A stretch of 64,000 nt of DNA. Source: Streptomyces asoensis (lineage in GTDB: Bacteria; Actinomycetota; Actinomycetes; Streptomycetales; Streptomycetaceae). Below, in pieces: positions 16,437-24,789 of the stretch. The position numbers and the translations under genes were made by a program. Where the stretch lies: the NCBI RefSeq assembly GCF_016860545.1, contig NZ_BNEB01000002.1:2046001-2110000 (forward strand), read 5' to 3'. The notes under the pieces were generated by a model. That model was not told the DNA's origin, did not search any database, and worked only from the letters and a program-made list of their open reading frames with translations. Numbering within the stretch: the first letter of the stretch is position 1; each line of letters opens with the position of its first letter.

Positions 16437-18033
16437 ACCCCACGACGTCCCGCCCGCGACCGTCCTCGTCATCGACGACAACGACTCCAACCGCTACGTC
16501 CTGACCAGTTGGCTCCAACGCGCCGGGCACCTCGTCAGTGCCGCAGCCACCGGCGCACAGGGCCTCACGCTCGTGGACGTTCCCCCCGCCGCGCTGCCCG
16601 ACATCGCCATCATCGACGTCTGTCTGCCCGACATGAGCGGCTTCGAGGTCAGCGAACGCCTCAAGGACGACCCGCGCACCGCCCACATCCCCGTCATCCA
16701 GATCTCCGCCGCGGCCGTCAGCCCGGACGATCACGCCGAAGGGCTGAGGCGCGGCGCGGACGCCTACCTCGACCAGCCCGTGGACCCCGGCGAGCTCCTC
16801 GCCACCGTCACCGCCACCCTGCGCTATGCCCGGGCCCGCCAGCGCGCCGAGAAGCTCGCCCGCCGCCTCTTCGCGCTGAACAAGGGGACCCTGGACGTCT
16901 ACAGCGCGGGCGACTTCCACTCCTTCGCCGCGGCGGCCACCCGGGGCGCCGCCGACCTCCTGTCCTGCCCGGCGAGCGCGGTCTTCCTCTCGCCCGAGGC
17001 TCAAGCGGTCCACACCATGGCCGACGGCCCCCGGGCGTCCTCACGCATCCACTCCGCGGACCCGGGGCTGCTGGAGCGGCTGGCCGCCGCCCCCGGCCTG
17101 CATCACGGCACCGGTGTCGCCGTCTCCCGTATCGGGCACCGGCGGTGGCGGAGCCTGCTGCCGGACGACCACCTCGACGGCGACGTCGCGATCGCGGTCT
17201 CCCGCACCAAGCGCGACCGTCCCCCGATCTGTCTGGCCGTCCCCGCTACCGCCCTGCACAGCGCCGACGACGAGCAGCTCTTCCAGCAACTCGCCAACGC
17301 CAGCGCCCTCGCCCTCGAAGCCCTGCGCACCTACAACGAGGAACACGCCCTGGGCCTGGCACTGCAACGCTCCTTCCTGCCGAAGGAGTTGCCCACCGTC
17401 CCCGGCGTCGACCTGGCCTTCCGCTATCTGCCGGCCTCCGAACACGCCGAGATCGGCGGGGACTTCTACGAAGCGGTGCAGACCGTCAACGGCCTGCTGC
17501 TCGCCATCGGCGACGTCGTCGGCCACTCGGTGACCGCCGCCACGGTCATGGGCGAGGTCCGCCACGCCCTGCGCGCCTACGCCATCGAAGGCCACCCCCC
17601 GCACCACATCCTGCAACGCCTGGAAACACTGCTGGCCCAGTCCCAGCCCGGCATCACCGTCACCCTCTGCCTGGTCCTGGTCACCCCCGGCGAACGCCGT
17701 CTGCACATCGCCAATGCCGGCCACATCCCCCCGCTCGTCGTCGACCCGCGGGACGGGCCGAGGTTCCACACCCCGCACGGTCCGCTGCTGGGCCTGGGGC
17801 TGCCGCACCCGCCGCCCACGATCCTCGACGTCGCCCAAGGCACCCGCCTGCTCATGGTGACCGACGGCCTCATCGAAGTGCGGAACGCCTCCCTCGACGC
17901 CACCCTCGACGACCTGCGCGACACCGTCGCCGAGGGCCCGGACGACCTCGAGGACCTGTGCGACCTGCTCCTCGCCCGCTTCGGACAGAACAAGAACGAC
18001 GACATCGCCGTGATCACGGCCCTGTTCACCTGA
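16426..18033 (+). CDS. Response regulator with GAF-like and PP2C (RsbU-type) output
   Basis: A 535-residue protein. The N-terminal receiver domain (about 12-130; VLVIDDNDSN, IIDVCLPDMSGFE with the phospho-Asp) is followed by a GAF-like region (about 150-310) and a SpoIIE-type PP2C phosphatase (about 330-535; IGGDFYEAV, LLLAIGDVVGHSV, LLMVTDGLIEVR, NKNDDIAVITALF). The predicted role is to dephosphorylate an anti-sigma antagonist (RsbV type), so that a stress sigma factor is released. The sigma factor and its anti-sigma partner are not in the window. The GTG start at 16426 overlaps the kinase gene. Confidence 0.88.
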   Translation: MTDRPHDVPPATVLVIDDNDSNRYVLTSWLQRAGHLVSAAATGAQGLTLVDVPPAALPDIAIIDVCLPDMSGFEVSERLKDDPRTAHIPVIQISAAAVSPDDHAEGLRRGADAYLDQPVDPGELLATVTATLRYARARQRAEKLARRLFALNKGTLDVYSAGDFHSFAAAATRGAADLLSCPASAVFLSPEAQAVHTMADGPRASSRIHSADPGLLERLAAAPGLHHGTGVAVSRIGHRRWRSLLPDDHLDGDVAIAVSRTKRDRPPICLAVPATALHSADDEQLFQQLANASALALEALRTYNEEHALGLALQRSFLPKELPTVPGVDLAFRYLPASEHAEIGGDFYEAVQTVNGLLLAIGDVVGHSVTAATVMGEVRHALRAYAIEGHPPHHILQRLETLLAQSQPGITVTLCLVLVTPGERRLHIANAGHIPPLVVDPRDGPRFHTPHGPLLGLGLPHPPPTILDVAQGTRLLMVTDGLIEVRNASLDATLDDLRDTVAEGPDDLEDLCDLLLARFGQNKNDDIAVITALFT

Positions 18034-18105
18034 GACATCGAAGCCCGGCGCGCCGCTCGCACACGGGGGATCCGCAGTCTTGCAGGAGGAGTCGGGCGGG
18101 GCGGG

Positions 18106-18843
18106 TCAGAGGGTGAGGAGCACCTTGGTGGCGCGGCGCTCGTCCATCGCCTTGTAGCCCTCCGCGGCCTGCTCCAGCGGCAGGGTCAGATCGAAGACCT
18201 TGCCGGGGTCGATCTTGCGGTCCCAGATGAGCTGGATCAGTTCGGGAAGGAAGCGGCGTACGGGGGCGGGTCCGCCGAGGGTGTGGATGCCGGCGAAGAA
18301 CAGCTCGATGCCGGGGATGGACACGTCGTGGTTCACGCCCACATAGCCCAGATGCCCGCCGCCGCGAGTGGCGCCGACGGCCTGCATGAACGACTCCTGC
18401 GTGCCGACGGCCTCCACGACCGAGTGCGCCCCGAGCCCGCCGGTGAGCTCCTTGATCTTCGCGACACCCTCGGCACCGCGCTCCTCGACGATGTCGGTCG
18501 CCCCGTAGTAGCGGGCCAGCTTCTGACGCTCAGGGTGGCGGGACATGGCGATGATCCGATCCGCGCCCAGCCGCGCGGCGGCGAGCACCGCCATCAGACC
18601 GACCGCCCCGTCGCCGACGACCGCGACGGTCTTGCCCGGCCCCGCCTCGGCGGCGACCGCGGCGTACCACCCGGTGCCGAGCACGTCGGAGGCGGCCAGC
18701 AGGGCGGGGACCAGCTCCGGGTCGGGCTGCCCCGGGGTGGCGACCAGAGTGCCGTCGGCCAGCGGGATCCGGGCCTTCTCCGCCTGGGTGCCGATCCCCG
18801 CGTGGACGAAATCGGCGTGCACGCACTTGGACTGGAAGCCGCC
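18106..18843 (-). pseudogene. Alcohol dehydrogenase (MDR family), 5'-truncated
   Basis: This encodes the C-terminal ~245 residues of a zinc-type medium-chain dehydrogenase: the nucleotide-binding motif VVGDGAVGLMAVLAA, then AMSRHPERQKLARYYGATDI and GGPAPVRRFLPELI near the end. The N-terminal catalytic domain with the zinc ligands, about 110 residues, is absent. Where it should continue (from about 18843 upward) the sequence becomes a transposase end on the other strand. A short frame to an ATG at 18879 would add residues read from that transposase sequence. Therefore the gene is inactivated as an ADH. Confidence 0.8.
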
Positions 18844-18847
18844 CGGC

Positions 18848-19114
18848 AGATCTCGCAGGCACCTGCGCAAGCGCGGCATCCGAGCGGTGATCCCCGTCCC
18901 GGCCGACCAACAGGGTCACCGACTCCGTCGCGGCAGCCGAGGCGGCAGACCACCGGCCTTCGATCGTGACGCCTGCAAGCAGCGCAGGACCGTCGAGGGG
19001 TGCATCGACCGCTTGAAGCAGTGGCGGGGTATCGCCACCCGCTACGAGAAGACCGCCACCATCTACCTCGCCGGACTCCACATCGCAGGCATCTTCCTCT
19101 GGTCCGCCCGGTGA
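18848..19114 (+). mobile_element. IS5-family transposase, C-terminal remnant
   Basis: About 85 codons read HLRKRGIRAVIPVPADQ, RGSRGGRPPAFD and VEGCIDRLKQWRGIATRYEK, with C-terminal LHIAGIFLWSAR. This is the DDE-domain end of IS5-type transposases common in Streptomyces, including the catalytic glutamate region (TVEGCIDRLK). The first two thirds are missing and abut the truncated alcohol dehydrogenase. No terminal inverted repeat was identified. It is a dead remnant. Confidence 0.8.
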
Positions 19115-19125
19115 TCCGATGGGCA

Positions 19126-19542
19126 CTACGATCTGGCGATCTCTTGCCGGAGCTGTTGGGTAAAGCGACGCAGGAGGTCCACCGTCTCTCGGAATTCGGC
19201 CCGGCGGTCGTCCCTGCCGTCGGTGGGCCTGGTGCTCCAGACCCGATGCGCGAGAGCATCGGCGAGATCGACCGTGTCGCTGGCACAGAGCAGGTAGAGA
19301 GCTGATCGTGCTTCCTGCATCTGGTTCGCCAACTCGTTGGCTCCGGGGCCATCGTCACTCAGCTGTGTTTCCTTCAGGCAGTCCAGTAGCTGAACTACGG
19401 CCGTGTTGAAGCCGACCCCGGCTTTGAGCTTCTGCTCGCGGAGCCACATGCGGTCCTGTCGGCGCGCGCTGAACCACGAACCGAACACCGCCCCTATGAG
19501 GCCGATAGCGGCCCCGATGGCCACGGACAGGATGTTCTCCAC
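19126..19542 (-). CDS. Hypothetical single-pass membrane protein
   Basis: A 138-residue protein of unknown function. An N-terminal TM helix (ILSVAIGAAIGLIGAVFGSWF) precedes a basic stop-transfer segment (SARRQDRMWLREQKLK) and a helical cytoplasmic domain of about 100 residues. I chose the GTG at 19542 because GGGGGGAG lies just upstream. The frame is open to an ATG at 19623, which would add a second hydrophobic stretch but crosses a ten-base C run (19551-19560). It sits next to the transposase remnant and may be of transferred origin. Confidence 0.6.
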   Translation of the reverse strand: MENILSVAIGAAIGLIGAVFGSWFSARRQDRMWLREQKLKAGVGFNTAVVQLLDCLKETQLSDDGPGANELANQMQEARSALYLLCASDTVDLADALAHRVWSTRPTDGRDDRRAEFRETVDLLRRFTQQLRQEIARS

Positions 19543-19550
19543 GGTCAGCT

Positions 19551-19560
19551 CCCCCCCCCC
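19551..19560. repeat. Homopolymer run of ten C
   Basis: Ten consecutive C on the + strand (G on the coding strand of the leftward membrane-protein gene) lie just before its likely GTG start. The run overlaps the ribosome binding site. Such runs are prone to slippage and to sequencing error, so both start choice and expression could vary with its length. Confidence 0.7.
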
Positions 19561-19728
19561 GACATACAGCGCCGCCAGGCTACAGAAGCCGCCCGAGGCG
19601 CCGCACTCGACGAGTGCCCTCACATGCCAAGGGTTCGGTGATCCGAACGAAACGGCCTAGGTCTCCCCACCGGTGGCACACCGCATCGCCTGACGCTGCC
19701 GGGTTGAGCGCGAGTACCCCCGCGCAGT

Positions 19729-19744
19729 TGAGTACGCGTACTCA
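19729..19744. promoter_or_regulatory. 16-bp perfect palindrome before the lipoprotein gene
   Basis: TGAGTACGCGTACTCA is self-complementary over 16 bp and lies 34 bp upstream of the lipoprotein start. A second GAGTAC occurs at about 19712. Its position suggests an operator or promoter element. I do not recognise the regulator. Confidence 0.5.
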
Positions 19745-19778
19745 CGAAGCGGCGACCGCCTGCTCGCAGACTTGCGGC

Positions 19779-20420
19779 ATGACAGCAACCCCCGCCCTGA
19801 CCAGCACGGACACCCGCACCCCGCGCCGCCCGCGGCCGCAGTCCGTGCTCGCGATGACAGTCCTCGCCGCGCTGGCGCTCGCCGCCTGCGGCACCGAGGA
19901 GACGAGCGCCGGCGGGGCGCAGGGCAGCCCCGCCGACATGGCCGGGCTGCGGTCCGACGCGGCCTTCGTGAAGATGCTGGGTGACGTCGCGCGGGAGTGT
20001 CCCGCGAGTGCCGCGCCCGAGGGGCCGCCGAGCGGTCCGGCGCAGCCGTTGCCGCCCGGCGAGACGGCGCCGAGCGACGCGATGGAGCCGGTCGCTCCCA
20101 CGGCGGGGCCGGAGGTGGAGCTGAACGCCCGTGACCGGTGTGCGAGCAACCTCCACGAAGAGCGCATAACCCAGGCGCTGCGGGACCTGGCCGATCCCAC
20201 CCCCGCCGAGGTCAGGACGGTCCTGAACGGCCTCGGGTACATCGACGGGCGCATCCACGGCCTCGAACGGTCCGGTACGACCACGCGCTTCTTCCTCGAC
20301 CTGCGGGACCGGGGCGGACGGCTCTGCCTGGACGGCTCGGCGGCCGGCGAGGACACCGTCGTCGACAAGTGCGTGGCTCCCGCGACCGGCCCGTTCGAGG
20401 CCCAGGGGCGCGAGGGGTGA
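19779..20420 (+). CDS. Predicted secreted lipoprotein, unknown function
   Basis: A 213-residue protein with a lipoprotein signal: twin arginines (TPRRPRPQ), hydrophobic VLAMTVLAALALA and the lipobox LAAC (Cys at about 37). A low-complexity P/G/S-rich linker (about 75-115) leads to a small C-terminal domain with two likely disulphide cysteines (RDRCASNL, RLCLDG...DKC). The ATG at 19779 lacks a strong binding site, but upstream in-frame sequence is non-coding in character. It is preceded by the palindrome at 19729. Confidence 0.7.
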   Translation: MTATPALTSTDTRTPRRPRPQSVLAMTVLAALALAACGTEETSAGGAQGSPADMAGLRSDAAFVKMLGDVARECPASAAPEGPPSGPAQPLPPGETAPSDAMEPVAPTAGPEVELNARDRCASNLHEERITQALRDLADPTPAEVRTVLNGLGYIDGRIHGLERSGTTTRFFLDLRDRGGRLCLDGSAAGEDTVVDKCVAPATGPFEAQGREG

Positions 20421-20446
20421 CGACCGGCGTGACCTCGCCGTACGCG

Positions 20447-20478
20447 ACTTTGTCCTGAGAGTGGAAAAAGAGAGGACA
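20447..20478. promoter_or_regulatory. Putative ROK operator, site A (autoregulatory)
   Basis: The element begins ACTTTGTCCTGA and ends GGAAAAAG, matching sites at 28239 and 29991 in spacing (24 bp) and core (CTTTGTCCT, terminal AAAG). Here it is followed by AGGACA at 20473-20478, which forms an inverted repeat with TGTCCT at 20451-20456. It lies about 120 bp upstream of the ROK gene. A weak promoter candidate TTCTCA-17-TACGTT lies downstream of it. Confidence 0.6.
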
Positions 20479-20598
20479 CTTAGCTCATAAGTTCTTCTCA
20501 GTTCAGCGAATCGCTGCTACGTTCCTTCCCAGAAGCCGGACGACCCCGCCGACGAAGGCGGGGGCCCGGATCCCCAGCGATGGGAGAGGGAGGGTTTC

Positions 20599-21789
20599 AT
20601 GAGACGCATGACTGCTCGACCTGAGAACGCGCACCAGGCGCGGCTGCTCCGTCTGCTGCGTGCCAGCGGCGCCAACTCCCGGGCCCAGCTGGGCGATCTG
20701 GTGGACCTGTCGCGTTCGAAGCTGGCTGTCGAGGTGGACCGGCTCCTGGAGACGGGGCTGGTCGTCGCGGACGGACTCGCCCCCTCGCGGGGCGGCCGGC
20801 GCTCGCACAACATCCGGCTGTCGCCGACGCTGCGTTTCCTCGGTGTCGACATCGGCGCCACGTCGATCGACGTCGCCGTGACGAACGCGGAGCTCGAGGT
20901 GCTGGGGCAGCTGAACCAGCCGATGGACGTCCGCGAGGGACCGGTCGCGGTCTTCGAGCAGGTGCTGTCGCTGGCCGCCAAACTCAAGGCGTCCGGTGTC
21001 GCGGAGGGTTTCGACGGCGCCGGGATCGGCGTCCCGGGGCCGGTCCGCTTCCCCGAGGGCGTACCGGTCGCGCCGCCGATCATGCCGGGCTGGGACGGCT
21101 TCCCGGTACGGGAGGCGCTCAGTCAGGAACTGGGCTGTCCGGTCATGGTCGACAACGACGTGAACCTGATGGCCGTGGGGGAGCAGCACGCGGGGGTGGC
21201 GCGTTCCGTACGTGACTTCCTGTGCGTCAAGATCGGCACCGGCATCGGCTGCGGGATCGTGGTCGGCGGTGAGGTCTACCGAGGGACCACCGGCAGCGCC
21301 GGCGACATCGGTCACATCCCGGTCGAACCGGGCGGCCGCGCGTGCGCGTGCGGCAACCGGGGTTGTCTGGAAGCGCACTTCAGCGGTGCGGCGCTGGCCG
21401 CCGACGCGGAGGAGGCTGCGCGCTCGGGCCGGTCGGCCGAGCTGGCCGACCGGCTGGAGAAGGCCGGGCGTCTGACGGCCGAGGACGTGTCCGCGGCCGC
21501 GGCGGCGGGGGACAGGGTGGCTCTGGAACTGATCAGGGAAGGCGGTACACGTCTGGGGCAGGTCATCGCCGGACTCGTCAGCTTCTTCAATCCGGGACTG
21601 GTGGTGATCGGCGGTGGAGTGACCGGGCTCGGGCACACGCTGCTGGCCAGTGTCCGCACCCAGGTCTACCGGCAGTCCCTGCCGCTGGCCACCCGCAACC
21701 TGCCGATCGTGCTGGGGGAGTTGGGGCCGACCGCCGGCGTCATCGGCGCGGCACGCCTCATCAGCGACCACATCTTCTCACCGGCCTGA
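20599..21789 (+). CDS. ROK-family transcriptional repressor
   Basis: A 396-residue regulator with an N-terminal winged HTH (about 8-75; LLRLLRASGANSRAQLGDLV, LSRSKLAVEVDRL) and a ROK sugar-kinase-like domain. The latter has the phosphate-loop motif GVDIGATSIDVAV, DNDVNLMAVGE, GTGIGCGIVVGGEV and a zinc-binding CACGNRGCLEAH. It is predicted to repress sugar uptake and catabolism until the sugar binds. GGGAGAGGGAGGG precedes the ATG. It heads the ABC/dehydrogenase island, and a shared box at its own promoter and two downstream promoters defines its probable regulon. Confidence 0.9.
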   Translation: MRRMTARPENAHQARLLRLLRASGANSRAQLGDLVDLSRSKLAVEVDRLLETGLVVADGLAPSRGGRRSHNIRLSPTLRFLGVDIGATSIDVAVTNAELEVLGQLNQPMDVREGPVAVFEQVLSLAAKLKASGVAEGFDGAGIGVPGPVRFPEGVPVAPPIMPGWDGFPVREALSQELGCPVMVDNDVNLMAVGEQHAGVARSVRDFLCVKIGTGIGCGIVVGGEVYRGTTGSAGDIGHIPVEPGGRACACGNRGCLEAHFSGAALAADAEEAARSGRSAELADRLEKAGRLTAEDVSAAAAAGDRVALELIREGGTRLGQVIAGLVSFFNPGLVVIGGGVTGLGHTLLASVRTQVYRQSLPLATRNLPIVLGELGPTAGVIGAARLISDHIFSPA

Positions 21790-22138
21790 CCCGTTCCCGA
21801 TCCACATCGGACGCACACCACCCCGGATGCCCTCGCGACCCGACGGCATCGCGGCACTCCCTGGGCACGGCCGCGGCCAGCCCCGGGCGGATACCTCACG
21901 CCCCGAAGCGCCCTGAAGCGTGCCCCGACACCTCGTAACGCCGAGTAGCACGTCGATCGCCTTGACCGGCCCCGCACCGATCGTACGGCCGTCATACCGG
22001 CCCCGCGTCGCTCCCACGCCCCGGGGCGCACCTCGCAAGGGGCCTCCCAGAGCTGCCCCGTACCCGAACCACCCCGCACCCGAAGCACCCCGTCCACCCC
22101 TGCCCACTCACGGCCCGCATCCGCGGAGGGGATTCCTC
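21790..22138. other. 349-bp intergenic region before the ABC transporter operon
   Basis: No gene is supported; the frame of the ABC ATPase remains open through it, but the residues are proline/arginine rich. GGAGGGG just before 22139 is the binding site that sets the ATPase start. Unlike the three other promoters of the island, I find no CTTTGTCCT box here, so the transporter may be read through from the ROK gene. Confidence 0.5.
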
Positions 22139-23662
22139 ATGGCACCACAACCACCCCTGCTCACCATGTCCGGCATCACCAAGTCGTTTCCCGGCGTGCG
22201 CGCCCTGGACGGTGTGGACCTCGACGTCCAGGCCGGCGAAGTCCACTGCCTGCTCGGCCAGAACGGCGCCGGCAAGTCCACCTTGATCAAAGTGCTCGCC
22301 GGAGCCCACCAGCCCGACGGCGGCGAGATCACCTGGCGGGGCGAGACCGTCACCCTCGGCTCACCGATCGCGGCCATGCGCCTCGGAATAGCCACCATCT
22401 ACCAGGAACTCGACCTGATAGAGGGGCTGTCCGTCGCGGAGAACGTCTTCCTCGGACACGAACCCACGGCGGCCGGGTTCGTCGTACGCGGCTCCACCGC
22501 CCGGACGGCGACCGCGGAGTTGCTGAAGCGTCTCGGCCACCAGGAGATCGATCCCGCGCGGCTCGTCGGCGACCTGTCCGCGGCGCAGCAGCAGATCGTC
22601 TCGATGGCCCGCGCCCTGTCCCACGAGGTCCGGTTGATCGTGATGGACGAGCCGTCGGCGGCGCTCGACCCCGAGGAGGTGGACAACCTCTTCAGGACGG
22701 TGGGCGATCTGACGGCCGACGGTGTCGCCGTCATCTACATCTCCCACCGCCTCGAGGAGATCCGGCGCATCGGGGACCGGGTCACGGTCCTGAAGGAGGG
22801 CCGGTCGGTCGCCGGAGGTCTGCCCGCCAAGTCGACGCCCACCCATGAGGTCGTGTCCCTGATGACCGGGCGCAACGTGGAGTACGTCTTCCCCGAGCGC
22901 CCCGAGGCGGGGTTCACCGAGGGCCGGGAGCCCGTGCTCAAGGTGGAAGGGCTCAGCAGGCGAGGGGAGTTCGCGCCCGTCGACCTCGAACTGCGGCCCG
23001 GTGAGATCGTCGGCCTGGCCGGGCTCGTCGGGTCCGGGCGCAGCGAGATCCTGGAGACGATCTACGGGGCGCGCAAACCCGACGGCGGCCGTGTCCTCGT
23101 CGACGGCGCCCCCCTGCGTCCCGGGAGCGTCCGAGCCGCCGTCGCCGCCGGCATCGGTCTCGCGCCCGAGGAACGCAAGGCGCAGGGCCTGCTGATGCTG
23201 GAGTCCGTCAGCAGCAACGTCTCGGTCTCCACCCTCTCCCGGTTCGCCCGGCTGGGCTGGCTCGACCGGCGTGCGGAGCGGGCCGCGGCCCACCAGGCGG
23301 TCCGCGAGCTGTCCTTGCGGCCCGACAACCCCGACGCCGCCATCAGGACGCTGTCCGGCGGCAACCAGCAGAAGGCGGTCCTCGCCCGCTGGCTGCTGCG
23401 CGGCTGCAAGGTACTGCTGCTGGACGAGCCGACCAGGGGTGTCGACATCGGCGCCCGGGCGGAGCTCTACGCAGTCGTCCGCCGGCTGGCCGACGAAGGC
23501 CTGGCCGTACTCCTCGTGTCCAGTGAGGTGCCCGAGGTCCTGGGCCTCGCCGACCGGGTGCTGGTGCTCCGCGAAGGCGACGTCGTCCACACGGCGGACG
23601 CCCGGGAGCTCGACGAGCACCGCGTACTCGATCTCGTGATGGAAGGGAGCCCGACGCCATGA
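22139..23662 (+). CDS. Ribose-type sugar ABC transporter, ATP-binding protein (RbsA class)
   Basis: A 507-residue protein with tandem ABC domains, as in RbsA/MglA/XylG. The first has Walker A GQNGAGKST, a Q-loop IYQELDL, signature LSAAQQQIVSMARALS and Walker B LIVMDEPSAAL. The second has the degenerate Walker A GLVGSGRSE, signature LSGGNQQKAVLARWL and Walker B VLLLDEPTRGVD. It powers sugar import at the inner face of the membrane. The ATG at 22139 with GGAGGGG is chosen over an upstream open extension. Its stop overlaps the permease start (ATGA). Confidence 0.93.
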   Translation: MAPQPPLLTMSGITKSFPGVRALDGVDLDVQAGEVHCLLGQNGAGKSTLIKVLAGAHQPDGGEITWRGETVTLGSPIAAMRLGIATIYQELDLIEGLSVAENVFLGHEPTAAGFVVRGSTARTATAELLKRLGHQEIDPARLVGDLSAAQQQIVSMARALSHEVRLIVMDEPSAALDPEEVDNLFRTVGDLTADGVAVIYISHRLEEIRRIGDRVTVLKEGRSVAGGLPAKSTPTHEVVSLMTGRNVEYVFPERPEAGFTEGREPVLKVEGLSRRGEFAPVDLELRPGEIVGLAGLVGSGRSEILETIYGARKPDGGRVLVDGAPLRPGSVRAAVAAGIGLAPEERKAQGLLMLESVSSNVSVSTLSRFARLGWLDRRAERAAAHQAVRELSLRPDNPDAAIRTLSGGNQQKAVLARWLLRGCKVLLLDEPTRGVDIGARAELYAVVRRLADEGLAVLLVSSEVPEVLGLADRVLVLREGDVVHTADARELDEHRVLDLVMEGSPTP

Positions 23663-24687
23663 CACAGCCGGCCACCGCGGCGCAGAACGAAGCGCCGACG
23701 CCCGCCGCCAAGTCCGCCGGGGAGCAGGAGAGTTCACGACGAGCCGGTCTGCGGTGGGACGTGCGCACGCTGTCCCTGCTCGCGGTCCTCGCCGTACTCG
23801 TCGCGGTCGGCGGCATCACCGCACCGAACGAGTTCCTGGCGACGAGCAACCTCCAGCTCATCCTCACCCAGGCGTCCGTGATCGGCGTCGTCACCGTCGG
23901 CATGACGTTCGTCATCACCAGCGGCGGGATCGACCTGTCGGTCGGCGCGATCGTGGCCCTGGCCTCGGTCTGGGCGACGACCGTGGCCACGCAGGAGTTC
24001 GGCTTCGCAGGCATCGCCTTCACCGCCGTGATCGTCGGCGTGGGCTGCGGTCTCGTGAACGGTCTGCTGATCGCCTACGGCAGGATGGTGCCGTTCATCG
24101 CGACGCTGGCCATGCTCGCCTCCGCCCGAGGGCTGGCCCTTCAGATCACCGACGGCAGCACCCAGATCGTGAGCGTCGCCTCCGTGCTCGACCTGGGCGC
24201 CAGGGACGCCTACATCCTCGGCATCCCGCCCCTCGTGCTGATCTTCGCCGCGGTCACCGTCGTCGGCTGGCTGGTGCTGAACCGCACCACCTTCGGCCGC
24301 CGTACCGTCGCGGTCGGCGGCAACGCGGAGGCGGCACGCCTGGCCGGCATCGACGTCCGCCGCCAGCGGCTGTACCTGTACCTGCTGTCCGGCCTGTGCT
24401 GCGGTATCGCCGCGTTCATGCTGATCGTGCTCGCCGGCTCGGGCCAGAACACCAACGGCAACCTCTACGAGTTGGACGCGATCGCCGCGGCGATCATCGG
24501 CGGCACCCTGCTCAGCGGCGGGCGCGGCACCATCGTCGGCTCCGTCCTCGGTGTCCTGGTCTTCACCACGATCACCAACATCTTCGCCCTGAACAACCTC
24601 GAGACCGCCGTCCAGCAGATCGCGAAGGGCGCCATCATCGTCGCCGCCGTCCTGGTCCAGCGCCGCTCACTGCACGGCGACGGCTGA
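23659..24687 (+). CDS. Ribose-type sugar ABC transporter, permease (RbsC class)
   Basis: A 342-residue membrane protein with 8-10 TM helices. A hydrophilic N-terminal tail (about 1-35) is followed by the family motif GMTFVITSGGIDLSVGAIVAL and the cytoplasmic coupling region VGGNAEAARLAGIDVRRQRL, with LDAIAAAIIGGTLLSGGRGT near the C-terminus. It forms a homodimeric channel with the preceding ATPase and is coupled to it by a 4-bp overlap. Confidence 0.93.
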   Translation: MTQPATAAQNEAPTPAAKSAGEQESSRRAGLRWDVRTLSLLAVLAVLVAVGGITAPNEFLATSNLQLILTQASVIGVVTVGMTFVITSGGIDLSVGAIVALASVWATTVATQEFGFAGIAFTAVIVGVGCGLVNGLLIAYGRMVPFIATLAMLASARGLALQITDGSTQIVSVASVLDLGARDAYILGIPPLVLIFAAVTVVGWLVLNRTTFGRRTVAVGGNAEAARLAGIDVRRQRLYLYLLSGLCCGIAAFMLIVLAGSGQNTNGNLYELDAIAAAIIGGTLLSGGRGTIVGSVLGVLVFTTITNIFALNNLETAVQQIAKGAIIVAAVLVQRRSLHGDG

Positions 24688-24703
24688 CGCAGTGCCGCAC
24701 ACC

Positions 24704-24736
24704 GCCGGACGGCGGCCCCTGACACCGCCGTCCGGC
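24704..24736 (+). terminator. Intercistronic stem-loop between permease and binding-protein genes
   Basis: GCCGGACGGCGG (24704-24715) pairs perfectly with CCGCCGTCCGGC (24725-24736) across a 9-nt loop. It begins 16 bp after the permease stop and 53 bp before the binding-protein start. It may stop part of the transcripts or protect an RNA 5' or 3' end, giving different levels of binding protein and membrane components. Confidence 0.6.
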
Positions 24737-24789
24737 ACCCCCACCACCTCCACCTCACGTACACCGCCCAGTCGAAGGGTCGATCCGCC

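Noticed and set aside
13683..16490. A very long leftward open frame (over 900 codons) opposite the stressosome-like operon
   Set aside because: It is the antisense of genes with strong domain motifs; its product is Gly/Arg/Val-rich, has no recognisable domain and is an expected result of high GC content.
18106..18879. Functional alcohol dehydrogenase with a novel short N-terminus
   Set aside because: The first dozen residues are read from the reverse strand of a transposase remnant and the zinc-binding catalytic domain is missing.
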